Assembly (NCBI GenBank): GCA_947498625.1
Contig: CANMKR010000001.1
Span: forward strand, 922,090 to 986,089
DNA: 64,000 bases
Source: an uncultured Kangiella sp.
GTDB taxonomy: Bacteria > Pseudomonadota > Gammaproteobacteria > Enterobacterales > Kangiellaceae
Reading direction: 5' to 3'
Position 1 is the stretch's first letter. Every line of letters begins with the position of its first letter. A program made the translations under genes and the position numbers. Under the pieces are notes generated by a model. The model made no database searches. It saw only the letters and a list, made by a program, of their open reading frames with translations, and was not told where the DNA came from. Shown one piece after another: positions 43,709 through 51,253 of the stretch.

Positions 43709-45022
43709 ATGACTAAATTTATTATAAAAAGTTTTACTGATTTAATCGATAAAGCGACCAAAGTTCATTCCAATGAACTGAAGGCTACGCTTACTTCATT
43801 CACCATTATTTTTATTTTAATGGCGTCTTATTTTGTATTACGACCAGTTAGAGATGCAATGGCGAGCGACTGGTCTGATACTGAAGTGAGCTTCTTATGG
43901 AATTTACAGTTTTTTATTAGTATCGGCATTGTTTCTATTTACGGCTTTGTGATTTCAAAACTAAAGTTTAAAAATGTAGTGCCTCTAGTTTACTCGGCTT
44001 TTGCCCTTAGCTTTTTAGCCTTTTATTTTTTAACACCTACATTTACCGATCCAACCTTGGTGGAGAAAAGTTTTTACGTTTGGGTCAGCGCTTTTAGTTT
44101 ATTTCATGTATCCGTTTTTTGGAGCTTTATGGCCGATACATTCAATAAAGAGCAATCAAAGCGAGTTTTTTCAGTGGTAGCAGCAGGTGCTAGCTTAGGT
44201 GCCATAGTAGGCCCTGCTATTCCAACCGTTTTCGCTGAAAAACTAGGGCTGGATAATTTAATGCTGATTGCGGCTGTGGGGTTATTATTGGTAGTTCCGC
44301 TGGTGCTTTATATGTACCGTCTGAAATCAGAAGATTTGCATAATGAGAATCTAACCGCAGATTTAAGTGAGGCTAAATTAAAGGCACAGTGGTGGACTGG
44401 CTTTAAATCAATTTTCACCAATAAAACGCTTTTAGCCATTAGCGCTTTTATACTCTTATATGTGTTTATAGGCTCTTTTGTTTATTTTGAGCAAAAAAAC
44501 CTATTAGCAGATTATAGTCGTGCTGATAGGGCACAGATATTAGGTGGAATTGATTGGATAACTAATACCCTGACTTTCTTATTGGCTTTTTTTGTAACTG
44601 GAAGGCTAACCACTAAGTTAGGTATGGCAGCTACTTTAGCGTTAGTGCCATTTATTATTATGGCTGGCATGATCATTTTAGCTTTCGCACCGATCATTGT
44701 GGTGCTATTAGCGTTACAAGTTACCAGACGAGCAGGTAATTATGCAGTGACTCGACCTGCTCGGGAAATGCTCTTCACTGATGTCTCAGTTGATGAGAGA
44801 TTTAAATCTAAACCGGTCATTGATATTGTTGTATATCGCGGTGGTGACGCGGTTAGTGGTTCTATTTTTGCCTTGCTGAGTGAAGGACTCGGACTTGGAT
44901 TAGCTGCTATCTCGTTCGTAGGTGCTGGTATTGCTGCGGCTTGGACTAGCTTAGCCGTTTATCTAGGAAAAAAATATGACAATAAAGGAAGTGATTTAGA
45001 AGTGAAGGTTGTAACGTCTTAA
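43709..45022 (+). CDS. Npt1/Npt2-like NTP/NDP exchange transporter, MFS-like
   Basis: This 437-aa protein has about 12 membrane helices. The first-helix signature MASYFVLRPVRDAMASDW resembles the YFVLRPVR motif of ATP/ADP translocase-like (Npt1/Npt2) carriers. VTRRAGNYAVTRPAREMLFTDV and YRGGDAVSGS also recur in that group. Free-living relatives are usually annotated simply as MFS transporters, so nucleotide exchange is not established here. The gene starts 8 bp after the SDR stop. Confidence 0.72.
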   Translation: MTKFIIKSFTDLIDKATKVHSNELKATLTSFTIIFILMASYFVLRPVRDAMASDWSDTEVSFLWNLQFFISIGIVSIYGFVISKLKFKNVVPLVYSAFALSFLAFYFLTPTFTDPTLVEKSFYVWVSAFSLFHVSVFWSFMADTFNKEQSKRVFSVVAAGASLGAIVGPAIPTVFAEKLGLDNLMLIAAVGLLLVVPLVLYMYRLKSEDLHNENLTADLSEAKLKAQWWTGFKSIFTNKTLLAISAFILLYVFIGSFVYFEQKNLLADYSRADRAQILGGIDWITNTLTFLLAFFVTGRLTTKLGMAATLALVPFIIMAGMIILAFAPIIVVLLALQVTRRAGNYAVTRPAREMLFTDVSVDERFKSKPVIDIVVYRGGDAVSGSIFALLSEGLGLGLAAISFVGAGIAAAWTSLAVYLGKKYDNKGSDLEVKVVTS

Positions 45023-45103
45023 AAATATTGCTAATAGCAATATAAACAATGTTTATTAATTAATTAATTCAGAGTAAACATTAATACTTATATTGGAGTA
45101 TCT

Positions 45104-45949
45104 ATGAATAAAATAATTATAATGTTAGTCGCTTTTTCCTATTCTGTAATTGGTTTTTCTGCTGACTTACAAAGAGAGAAAGAGCTTAATATTGTTAGTC
45201 AATATGAGCCTAAAGAGCTGGAAACTTATGGTTTTACTTTACCCGTAGCATCTAAGGTTTCTGAAGTCCATCAACTGGCATTCGATTTACAAGCAGACTT
45301 TTATTTTTACAGAGATAAAGTCAAATACGTAGAAACTGCTAACAAAATTATCAAGTTAGATCCAAATTATCCTTCGGCGTATTTAATGAAATCCTTTTAT
45401 GTTCAAGACCCTGAAGAATATAAACAGCAAGTTACCTATGCCTATGAACTTTCCAAGAAATCTTTCCTCAAATCTGAGCGTTTAATGCTTCGGGCTGAGT
45501 ACGCACTTTTGGTGGAAGAAGATTATAAGAAAGCTCAACAGTATTTTAAAGATGTCGTAGATATGTATCCAGACAGTGCTGCTGCTGTTTGGTCTTTAGG
45601 TATGGCTTACTATTATGGAGGAAAGTTAGACAAAGCTTATGAGAGCTATAAAAAGAGCACGGAAATAATTCCTAACTTACCAAAAGGGTATGAGTTTATG
45701 TCCGTTATTTTATATACAAAAAAAGACTTTAAGCAAGCATTAGAGTACTTGAAGAAAGCACAACTTTACGGGGCAAATCCGAAAAACGATTTATATTACT
45801 CAGAGTATGAAAATTTGGTTTACTATAAAAATGGACTGTATCAGGAAACGGTAGATTCTATTAATGAAGCTTTTACTTATGGCGAACTTTATAGGAATAG
45901 CGAAAGGTTAAATGAATTATATAAGCTATCTCGAGAAAAACTAAAATAA
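45104..45949 (+). CDS. Exported TPR-repeat protein
   Basis: This 281-aa protein has a signal peptide (residues 1-20, MLVAFSYSVIGFSA) followed by tandem TPR-like helices (ANKIIKLDPNYPSAYLMKSF, AVWSLGMAYYYGGKLDKAYESYKKSTEIIPNLPKGY, FKQALEYLKKAQLYG). TPR arrays bind protein partners; no enzyme motif is seen. It lies 80 bp after the transporter and probably ends the LytTR-linked operon. Confidence 0.75.
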   Translation: MNKIIIMLVAFSYSVIGFSADLQREKELNIVSQYEPKELETYGFTLPVASKVSEVHQLAFDLQADFYFYRDKVKYVETANKIIKLDPNYPSAYLMKSFYVQDPEEYKQQVTYAYELSKKSFLKSERLMLRAEYALLVEEDYKKAQQYFKDVVDMYPDSAAAVWSLGMAYYYGGKLDKAYESYKKSTEIIPNLPKGYEFMSVILYTKKDFKQALEYLKKAQLYGANPKNDLYYSEYENLVYYKNGLYQETVDSINEAFTYGELYRNSERLNELYKLSREKLK

Positions 45950-45955
45950 TAAATC

Positions 45956-45992
45956 CCAGGTTAGAAGCAAGGCTCCTAACCTGGTTGAATTT
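45956..45992. terminator. Terminator between TPR gene and bfr
   Basis: A 9-bp stem (CCAGGTTAG at 45956-45964, CTAACCTGG at 45976-45984) is followed by TTGAATTTT. It serves the convergent ends of the TPR gene and bfr. Confidence 0.75.
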
Positions 45993-46471
45993 TAATTCCC
46001 GCCGTCTTCGATCTTCTCGGCCAAGTAGTTTTGAATACCCACTTTCTCAATCAGGCCAAGCTGGGTTTCTAGCCAGTCCACATGTTCTTCTTCGCTTTCC
46101 AAGATATCGTTCAAGATATCGCGGCTGACAAAATCGCGGGCGCTTTCACAATAAGCAATACCTGTACGTAAGTCTGGAATGGCATCCATTTCTAAGGCCA
46201 AATCACATTCCAAAATTTCTTTGGTGTTTTCACCAATACGCAGTTTTCCAAGATCTTGCATATTAGGCAGGCCTTCCAAGAATAAAATGCGATCCACTAA
46301 CATATCCGCATGTTTCATCTCATCGATCGACTCTTCGTATTCGTAATCGGCTAACTCTTTCAGGCCCCAATCTTTGTACATACGGGCATGTAGGAAGTAT
46401 TGGTTAATAGCAATAAGCTCATTGCCTAAGACTTTATTTAAAAACTCGATGACCTTTGGATCGCCTTTCAT
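45992..46471 (-). CDS. bfr: Bacterioferritin
   Basis: This 159-aa iron-storage protein assembles into 24-mers with haem at subunit dimers. The ferroxidase ligands Glu18, Glu51 and His54 are present, with further ligands in [12 protein letters not shown]. The haem-binding Met52 is present (IDEMKHAD). It neighbours bfd, whose product releases the stored iron. A partial Fur-like sequence lies in the intervening 158 bp. Confidence 0.97.
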   Translation of the reverse strand: MKGDPKVIEFLNKVLGNELIAINQYFLHARMYKDWGLKELADYEYEESIDEMKHADMLVDRILFLEGLPNMQDLGKLRIGENTKEILECDLALEMDAIPDLRTGIAYCESARDFVSRDILNDILESEEEHVDWLETQLGLIEKVGIQNYLAEKIEDGGN

Positions 46472-46560
46472 GATGATTCCTATTTAAAATTAACTATCAA
46501 TAAGTCTAACCCTAGAGTAGGGCAATAGCAATCTAAATAGTAGCTAACTTATTGATATTT

Positions 46561-46579
46561 AATGATAATTAGAATCGTT
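46561..46579 (-). promoter_or_regulatory. Possible weak Fur box before bfr
   Basis: TGATAATTAGAATCG (46563-46577) matches the 7-1-7 Fur pattern TGATAAT-N-ATTATCA at 11 of 14 positions, with the second arm weak. It lies in the bfd-bfr spacer. Confidence 0.35.
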
Positions 46580-46629
46580 CTTGATTGAGAATTAATCCCA
46601 GATAGAAAAATGTTTTAAGAATGAATCGC

Positions 46630-46833
46630 TTAGGCTGGAATGGCTAAATCGAAATTGAAAGAGCGTTTTTCTTGTTTCACGTCTTTTAAAATTTGACGCG
46701 CATCTTTTGCGCATTTGCCGCACTGAGTAGCCACGCCTAACTCTTTGTTTAAACAACGCATGGTATGGCAACCTGATTCGGCAGCTTGGCGGATCTGAGT
46801 GTCGGTAACGGCTTTACAAAGGCAAACGTACAT
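46630..46833 (-). CDS. bfd: Bacterioferritin-associated ferredoxin
   Basis: This 67-aa [2Fe-2S] protein has the BFD fold. Its cluster ligands Cys4, Cys6, Cys38 and Cys41 are all in place (VCLCKAV; QCGKC). Bfd reduces the core of bacterioferritin to mobilise iron and is induced by iron starvation. A good Fur box lies about 55 bp upstream of the ATG. Confidence 0.95.
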   Translation of the reverse strand: MYVCLCKAVTDTQIRQAAESGCHTMRCLNKELGVATQCGKCAKDARQILKDVKQEKRSFNFDLAIPA

Positions 46834-46885
46834 AAAACTAAATAAATAAGATGAACATCATTTGATAATGCGAATTATAATCAAA

Positions 46886-46900
46886 TGAGAATGATTGTCA
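46886..46900 (-). promoter_or_regulatory. Fur box upstream of bfd
   Basis: TGAGAATGATTGTCA matches the 7-1-7 Fur consensus TGATAAT-N-ATTATCA at 12 of 14 positions. Its position suits iron repression of bfd. Confidence 0.7.
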
Positions 46901-47102
46901 ATAAGGTTTTGTTGTTATCAAACCTTTTTCGAAGTTTTGTGAAAGAGTGGGGTGTTTAAATAGGCTGAATCTATCAATTTATAGGCAAAGCTTAAAAACT
47001 CAAAAAAAGATAAGATTTTCCAATTTTGGGGCGCTATAATTCTTCTTCAAAATTTTCCTGTTGAAAAACATAACCATAATCTCAATCCATTGGAGGATTA
47101 TC

Positions 47103-47708
47103 ATGGGCGTATTAGTAAGCCGTAAAGCACCAGACTTCACAGCTCCAGCCGTTTTAGGTAATGGCGAAATCGTTGATAACTTTAACTTCGCAGAAGCAAC
47201 TAAAGGTAAAGAGACTGTAGTTTTCTTCTACCCACTAGATTTCACCTTTGTATGTCCTTCTGAGTTAATCGCTTTTGATAAGCGTTTAAGCGAATTCACT
47301 AAGCGTGGCGTAGAAGTTATCGGCGTATCAATCGATTCTCACTTCTCACACAATGCTTGGAGAAACACTGACGTCAATAATGGCGGTATCGGCCAAGTAG
47401 GTTACACCTTAGTAGCAGACATGAAGCACGAAATTTGCCAAGCGTATGACGTTGAGCATCCAGTAGAAGGCGTTGCATTCCGAGGTTCTTTCCTAATCGA
47501 CAAAGCCGGTGTTGTTCGCCATCAAGTAGTGAATGACTTACCACTAGGTCGTAACGTAGACGAAATGTTACGTATGGTTGACGCATTACAATTCCACGAA
47601 GAGCATGGCGAAGTTTGTCCAGCGGGCTGGAATCAAGGTGATAAAGGTATGGATGCGAGCCCTGACGGTGTTGCGAAGTACTTGTCTGAAGAAGCAGATA
47701 ACCTATAA
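47103..47708 (+). CDS. Typical 2-Cys peroxiredoxin (AhpC/TSA family)
   Basis: This 201-aa thiol peroxidase reduces hydrogen peroxide and organic peroxides. The peroxidatic Cys51 is in DFTFVCPSEL and the resolving Cys172 in EVCPAGW. GGIGQ and a C-terminal helix with an YL motif (KYLSEEADNL) suggest the overoxidation-sensitive type. GGAGG precedes the ATG at 47103. TATAAT at 47035-47040 is a likely -10 box. It sits next to bfd and bfr. Confidence 0.95.
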   Translation: MGVLVSRKAPDFTAPAVLGNGEIVDNFNFAEATKGKETVVFFYPLDFTFVCPSELIAFDKRLSEFTKRGVEVIGVSIDSHFSHNAWRNTDVNNGGIGQVGYTLVADMKHEICQAYDVEHPVEGVAFRGSFLIDKAGVVRHQVVNDLPLGRNVDEMLRMVDALQFHEEHGEVCPAGWNQGDKGMDASPDGVAKYLSEEADNL

Positions 47709-47718
47709 ATAACTGGTT

Positions 47719-47820
47719 AAATTGCTCAATCTCTTCGTTGCGCAATTGATTTTCATACTCAACGACCAAACTGGTCGCCTCCGTTGAAAATCAATTGCGC
47801 GCCTCGAACTTGAACAATTT
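47719..47820. repeat. 102-bp imperfect palindrome downstream of the peroxiredoxin gene
   Basis: The outer arms AAATTGCTCAA (47719-47729) and TTGAACAATTT (47810-47820) differ at one position. A 16-bp perfect inner pair, GCGCAATTGATTTTCA (47740-47755) and TGAAAATCAATTGCGC (47785-47800), brackets a central GACCA...TGGTC. This looks like an extragenic palindromic or MITE-type element able to fold into a long hairpin. It encodes nothing. Confidence 0.75.
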
Positions 47821-47838
47821 TCCTGCGTTATTGGGATT

Positions 47839-47868
47839 AAAAAAGCCGCATTAATTTGCGGCTTTTTT
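47839..47868 (+). terminator. Terminator of peroxiredoxin, first copy of duplicated unit
   Basis: A 12-bp stem (AAAAAAGCCGCA at 47839-47850, TGCGGCTTTTTT at 47857-47868) with a TTAATT loop. Bases 47841-47868 are repeated exactly at 48405-48432. Confidence 0.9.
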
Positions 47869-48014
47869 ATGTCTATAACTTTTATTGCATAACTCTGCAA
47901 TCTTCGTAATACATTTTGGTTAATTATGACTTTCGGAGTCTTTTTTGTGCATATTGTTGCATATGGTGTCATTTGTGTTATATTGAGTGTGCTTTATAAG
48001 AAAAGGTAATATTA
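47869..48014. promoter_or_regulatory. Promoter region of the excisionase-like gene
   Basis: Two TGCATAT heptamers at 47948-47954 and 47958-47964 are exactly 10 bp apart, as in iterated binding sites for small recombination or regulatory proteins. An extended -10-like TGTTATATT lies at about 47977-47985. AAGG at 48003-48006 serves the ATG at 48015. Confidence 0.4.
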
Positions 48015-48212
48015 ATGCAACTAATGTCTATTGAAGATTTGGCGCTGTATTTGGGGGACTCAAAACGAACCATTTACAAGTATATTGCTAGCGGTGATTG
48101 CCCTCCTTATATAAAACTAAGTGCCAAGAATATTAAATTTGATCGTGCTGATGTTGATGCTTGGTTGGCATCTAAAAAAGTGGATCCCACAGAAGAAAAG
48201 AGGAAGAAATAA
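48015..48212 (+). CDS. Excisionase/AlpA-like helix-turn-helix protein
   Basis: This 65-aa protein is a single winged HTH of the excisionase-like (HTH_17, MerR-related) type. MSIEDLALYLGDSKRTIYKYIASGDCP forms the HTH, then YIKLSAKNIKFDRADVDAWLASKK the wing and last helix. Such proteins serve as Xis or AlpA regulators in integrative elements. Here no integrase accompanies it. Its stop overlaps the next start (TAATG). Confidence 0.82.
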   Translation: MQLMSIEDLALYLGDSKRTIYKYIASGDCPPYIKLSAKNIKFDRADVDAWLASKKVDPTEEKRKK

Positions 48213-48397
48213 TGACTATTGCGTTATGGGTTATTGCAGTTGTAATTTTAAATATGAGTTTTTGGTTAGCTCGTTTTTTGAAGCCATTCAAAACAATGGT
48301 AGAAACCAATACTAAACAATTAGAAGAGTTGCAACGCTCTCGATTAGAACTATCTAAAGCGGCTGATGAAATTGCTAAATTAAGAAAAGATAAATAG
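48212..48397 (+). CDS. Small membrane-anchored coiled-coil protein
   Basis: This 61-aa protein has one N-terminal transmembrane helix (about residues 4-22), then a charged coiled coil (TKQLEELQRSRLELSKAADEIAKLRKDK). No family is recognised. It is translationally coupled to the excisionase-like gene by a 1-base overlap and lies fully between the duplicated terminators. Confidence 0.6.
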   Translation: MTIALWVIAVVILNMSFWLARFLKPFKTMVETNTKQLEELQRSRLELSKAADEIAKLRKDK

Positions 48398-48404
48398 AAC
48401 AACC

Positions 48405-48433
48405 AAAAGCCGCATTAATTTGCGGCTTTTTTT
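48405..48433. terminator. Second copy of duplicated terminator
   Basis: Stem AAAAGCCGCA (48405-48414) and TGCGGCTTTT (48421-48430), loop TTAATT, then TTT. It is identical to 47841-47868 over 28 bases, with weaker similarity continuing for about 25 bases. The stop codon of the convergent DoxX-like gene lies in its loop. Confidence 0.88.
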
Positions 48434-48765
48434 ATGCCTATAGTTTTATAAATCATAAAGATTAAAATCGCTACTGGGATCATGGATATGACTCCAAAAT
48501 TTATATTGCCTGAGCTGAAAACTAATATTGCTGATGCTGTAAAGGCGATTAAAGATATTACAGCCCCAATTAATTTTGTTTTTGGGACTAATAATAAAAT
48601 CCCACCTAGAATTTGAATGATTCCAAATGCCATTATTAAATTTAAACTCAAGCCTTGGCCAGTTAAAAACTCTACCTCTTGAGGTGTTTGCATGATCTTA
48701 GCTGTGCCTGCCGCTAGGCTTAGAAGAGCAATAATAATGGTTAGAGCTAAAATAATTTTATTCAT
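48415..48765 (-). CDS. DoxX-like small membrane protein
   Basis: This 116-aa protein has four hydrophobic helices. IIALLSLAAGTAKIMQTPQEVEFLTGQGLSLNLIMAFGIIQILGGILLLVPKTKLIGA follows the DoxX-like family pattern (helix 1, A-G-x-x-K-L-like motif, helix 2 G-I-x-x-I-x-G). Function is unknown. The last codons (IGIKKAAN, stop) are formed by the duplicated terminator sequence. Confidence 0.78.
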   Translation of the reverse strand: MNKIILALTIIIALLSLAAGTAKIMQTPQEVEFLTGQGLSLNLIMAFGIIQILGGILLLVPKTKLIGAVISLIAFTASAILVFSSGNINFGVISMIPVAILIFMIYKTIGIKKAAN

Positions 48766-48778
48766 GATACTCCTTTAA

Positions 48779-49084
48779 TTAAGTGTAATTAAATATTCCA
48801 GATGCTCCAATAAATATAAACACAAAGAATAAAATAAACATGGTGATTCCTACTGAGCTTAATGTATCAAATGATCCTTTTCGAGATTGTAATTTAAGTA
48901 CAGTGGAGTTAATTGCGCCTCCAAGTATAGAAACAGCAGCTCCAAAGGTCAGCATTAACATAGTTCCACCTGCCATCATTCCGCCGAACCAGCCAAAAAC
49001 TATTGCAAATAAAATACCTGCTAGAAACCAACCACCTAAGACTGGGCCATATGGTGGAACGGGTAATTTACTAGGTTGCTGCAT
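48779..49084 (-). CDS. Hypothetical membrane protein
   Basis: This 101-aa protein begins MQQPSKLPVPPYGPVLGGWF and has three hydrophobic segments. The ATG at 49084 overlaps the GST stop by one base (TAATG), which fixes the start; the longer frame to 49132 lies inside the GST gene. No family is recognised. It is co-transcribed between the GST and DoxX-like genes. Confidence 0.65.
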   Translation of the reverse strand: MQQPSKLPVPPYGPVLGGWFLAGILFAIVFGWFGGMMAGGTMLMLTFGAAVSILGGAINSTVLKLQSRKGSFDTLSSVGITMFILFFVFIFIGASGIFNYT

Positions 49085-49680
49085 TACTCCATCCCAACAT
49101 ATTTTTCTTGTTGCTGAATCTTTTCCATCCAAGCATTAATGGCTGGGTAACCTGACAAATCAAATCCCCCTTCATGCGCAACGTGGGTGTAGGCATAAAG
49201 GCTGATGTCGGCAGTGGTGAGTTGATCGCCAACTAAGTAGGGAGTTTGTTGAAGTTGTTGCTCCATAACCTCTAAAGCTTTATGACCACCTTCTTGTTTA
49301 GATTCATATTCAGCTTTTCGATCTTCAGGCAGACCTAAATATTTATTGATAAAACGTGCTACGGCAATAAAAGGCTCATGACTGTATTGTTCAAAGAATT
49401 GCCATTGCTGCACTTTGGCTTTTGTCCAAGCGTCTGTTGGCATTAAATCTGAGCTATCAGCCAAATAATTAATGATGGCATTGGATTCCCACAAGGTACT
49501 ACCGTCATCTAACTCTAGAGTCGGTGTTTTCGCGACTGGATTCTTGGCTTTAAATGCTGACGTTCGAGCATCTCCTTTAAGTAAATCCATGGCAACCCAT
49601 TCGTGTTCAATACCTAATATCGCGCAAGTGAGCGCTACTTTGTAGCAGTTACCAGAAACCATATCACCATAGACTTTCAT
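49084..49680 (-). CDS. Glutathione S-transferase family protein
   Basis: This 198-aa protein has an N-terminal thioredoxin-like domain (MKVYGDMVSGNCYKVALTCAILGIEHEWV, with NPVAKTPTLELDDGSTLWESNAII for the cis-Pro and the glutathione Glu-Ser pair) and an all-helical C-terminal domain (LTTADISLYAYTHVA with its N-capping motif). The native substrate is unknown. It is first in a three-gene operon with two small membrane proteins. Confidence 0.9.
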   Translation of the reverse strand: MKVYGDMVSGNCYKVALTCAILGIEHEWVAMDLLKGDARTSAFKAKNPVAKTPTLELDDGSTLWESNAIINYLADSSDLMPTDAWTKAKVQQWQFFEQYSHEPFIAVARFINKYLGLPEDRKAEYESKQEGGHKALEVMEQQLQQTPYLVGDQLTTADISLYAYTHVAHEGGFDLSGYPAINAWMEKIQQQEKYVGME

Positions 49681-49705
49681 TGCTATTCTCCTTTAGTGTT
49701 CAAGC

Positions 49706-49775
49706 GTCATTGCGAGCGAGGTACGAGCGTGGCAATCTTAAGTAGATTGCTGGGCAAAGAGCGCCTCGCAATGAC
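49706..49775. repeat. Dispersed palindromic repeat (GTCATTGCGAG type)
   Basis: GTCATTGCGAG at 49706-49716 pairs with CTCGCAATGAC at 49765-49775, and GCAATCT at 49732-49738 pairs with AGATTGC at 49744-49750. I recall this motif as a very widespread extragenic palindrome in proteobacteria. It fills the gap between the GST start and the isoaspartyl peptidase stop. Confidence 0.8.
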
Positions 49776-49778
49776 CTA

Positions 49779-50816
49779 CTAATCGTTATAAATTTTAATG
49801 GTTACATTGCCATCAGTATCAATACTCGCTCGATACATGCCGGCGGTATTAAAACTCATCATAATGTTACCTTGATTATCCAAGCCAACAACGCCGCCAT
49901 CACCGCCCATTTTTTTGAGCTTGTCGTGAATAACTAAATCTGCCGCATCAGCTATTGGCAGTTTCTTATAAGCCACCAGGGCGCATATGTCGTAAGTTAC
50001 CGCCGCACGAATAAAGTATTCGCCATGACCAGTTGCTGAAATACCGCACTGCCCATTAGCGTAAGTTCCAGCACCTATGATAGGGGAGTCTCCAATTCGA
50101 CCATATCGTTTGTTGGTCATGCCCCCCGTTGAAGTTCCCGCAGCAATAATGCCATTAGTGTCAAGCGCCACCGCGCCAACGGTGCCGAATTTAAAGTTAT
50201 CAGCTTCGTCTTTAGGTAAGACAGCTTGTTTAGCATCTACCTTTAAGGCTTTCTGTAACGAGTCCCAACGTCTTTGGGTAAAAAAGTACTTAGGATCAAC
50301 TTGTTCAATGTTTTGCTTTTTGGCGAACTCTTCGGCGCCTTGACCTGACATCATCACGTGCACGGAATCAGTTCTAACTTTATCTGCCAAAAGAATGGGG
50401 TTTTTAATAGTTTCAACGCCGGCTATAGCTCCAGCTGTTAAGTCATTACCCACCATAATAGAAGCATCTAAAGAGTTTTTACCTTCATGGGTGAATACTG
50501 CTCCTTTGCCAGCATTAAACAGTGGCGAGTTTTCCATAATGGTGATGGACTTTTTGATAGCTTCAGTGCTCGAGCCCTGGTTAATTAGAATATGATAGCC
50601 AGCCACCAAAGCTTCTTTCAGCGCATCCTTATATGCTTTTTCTTTTTCCGCTGTCATATTCTTTTTAAGGATGGTGCCAGCACCACCATGTATGACAAGT
50701 GCTATTTTTGTTTGCTTATTAGTAACAGCAGGCGAGTCTGAGTTAGCTATTGGAGCTAGAACAATAAGTCCAAGCGATAGGATACTCGCTACAAATTTAT
50801 TATTAGAAGTGAGCAT
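49779..50816 (-). CDS. iaaA: Isoaspartyl peptidase / plant-type L-asparaginase, exported
   Basis: This protein of about 345 aa is an N-terminal-nucleophile hydrolase. Signal peptide MLTSNNKFVASILSLGLIV...ANS comes first, then IALVIHGGAGTI. NFKFGTVGAVALD contains the self-cleavage site, with Thr as the new N-terminus of the beta subunit. GRIGDSPIIGAGTYA and ATGHGEYFIR are substrate-pocket motifs. GGAG lies six bases before the ATG at 50816; longer starts to 50945 run through the Fur box region and are rejected. It removes isoaspartyl residues or asparagine, probably in the periplasm. Confidence 0.88.
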   Translation of the reverse strand: MLTSNNKFVASILSLGLIVLAPIANSDSPAVTNKQTKIALVIHGGAGTILKKNMTAEKEKAYKDALKEALVAGYHILINQGSSTEAIKKSITIMENSPLFNAGKGAVFTHEGKNSLDASIMVGNDLTAGAIAGVETIKNPILLADKVRTDSVHVMMSGQGAEEFAKKQNIEQVDPKYFFTQRRWDSLQKALKVDAKQAVLPKDEADNFKFGTVGAVALDTNGIIAAGTSTGGMTNKRYGRIGDSPIIGAGTYANGQCGISATGHGEYFIRAAVTYDICALVAYKKLPIADAADLVIHDKLKKMGGDGGVVGLDNQGNIMMSFNTAGMYRASIDTDGNVTIKIYND

Positions 50817-50929
50817 AGAGTTCTCCGTCATTGGTATTGCTATAGCATAAAGATTGCTTTTGTTAATTTCATTAGATTTATTATGAATTGTTATCATTTT
50901 GCTGAGAAATCTGTTGCAATTAATGTAAA

Positions 50930-50944
50930 TGAGAATTATTCTCA
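50930..50944. promoter_or_regulatory. Perfectly palindromic Fur box
   Basis: TGAGAATTATTCTCA is a perfect 7-1-7 palindrome, flanked by AAA/TTT to extend the symmetry. It is one of the best Fur-type sites in the window. It lies 45 bp before the 83-aa gene and about 110 bp before the isoaspartyl peptidase start. Confidence 0.8.
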
Positions 50945-50989
50945 TTTAAAGATTGAGCAAACTTCTTTTTATGAATTGATGAGGGCAAT

Positions 50990-51241
50990 ATGACATTTAC
51001 TATTAATGCTTGGTTAGACAAATCTACGCCAGAACTGATTGTTACAGAAGAAGACACAGGAATAATTGTGGCTAGCTGGGCAGGCCGAGCTTGTGACAAA
51101 CTTTTTCAAACGGGAGTTGTTAGTTTGCAGGAACTCAATCAAGCAAGTAAAGCGGGCATTAAGAAGCTGGTAAAAAGGTTGCTGCTGGAATATGCCAGTG
51201 AACAAATGTGTAATACTGGTATTAAAGATTGCCGGCTTTGA
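50990..51241 (+). CDS. Small hypothetical protein, probably Fur-regulated
   Basis: This 83-aa soluble protein has three cysteines (Cys34, and two near the C-terminus in MCNTGIKDCRL). A hydrophobic N-terminal half (ELIVTEEDTGIIVASWAGRACDKLF) is followed by a basic helix (AGIKKLVKRLLLEYA). No known family is recognised. A perfect Fur palindrome 45 bp upstream predicts induction when iron is scarce, and bfd/bfr and the peroxidase lie 4 kb away. It could be an iron-sparing or Fe-S-related small protein; that is inference. Confidence 0.65.
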   Translation: MTFTINAWLDKSTPELIVTEEDTGIIVASWAGRACDKLFQTGVVSLQELNQASKAGIKKLVKRLLLEYASEQMCNTGIKDCRL

Positions 51242-51253
51242 TTATTGGGTTAA

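Noticed and set aside
47374..47769. 131-codon minus-strand frame across the peroxiredoxin gene
   Set aside because: It is a mirror frame of a well-supported peroxiredoxin gene and has no recognisable features.
50817..50945. Extended N-terminus for the isoaspartyl peptidase
   Set aside because: It would place coding sequence over the perfect Fur palindrome, and the ATG at 50816 has both a ribosome site and a signal peptide.
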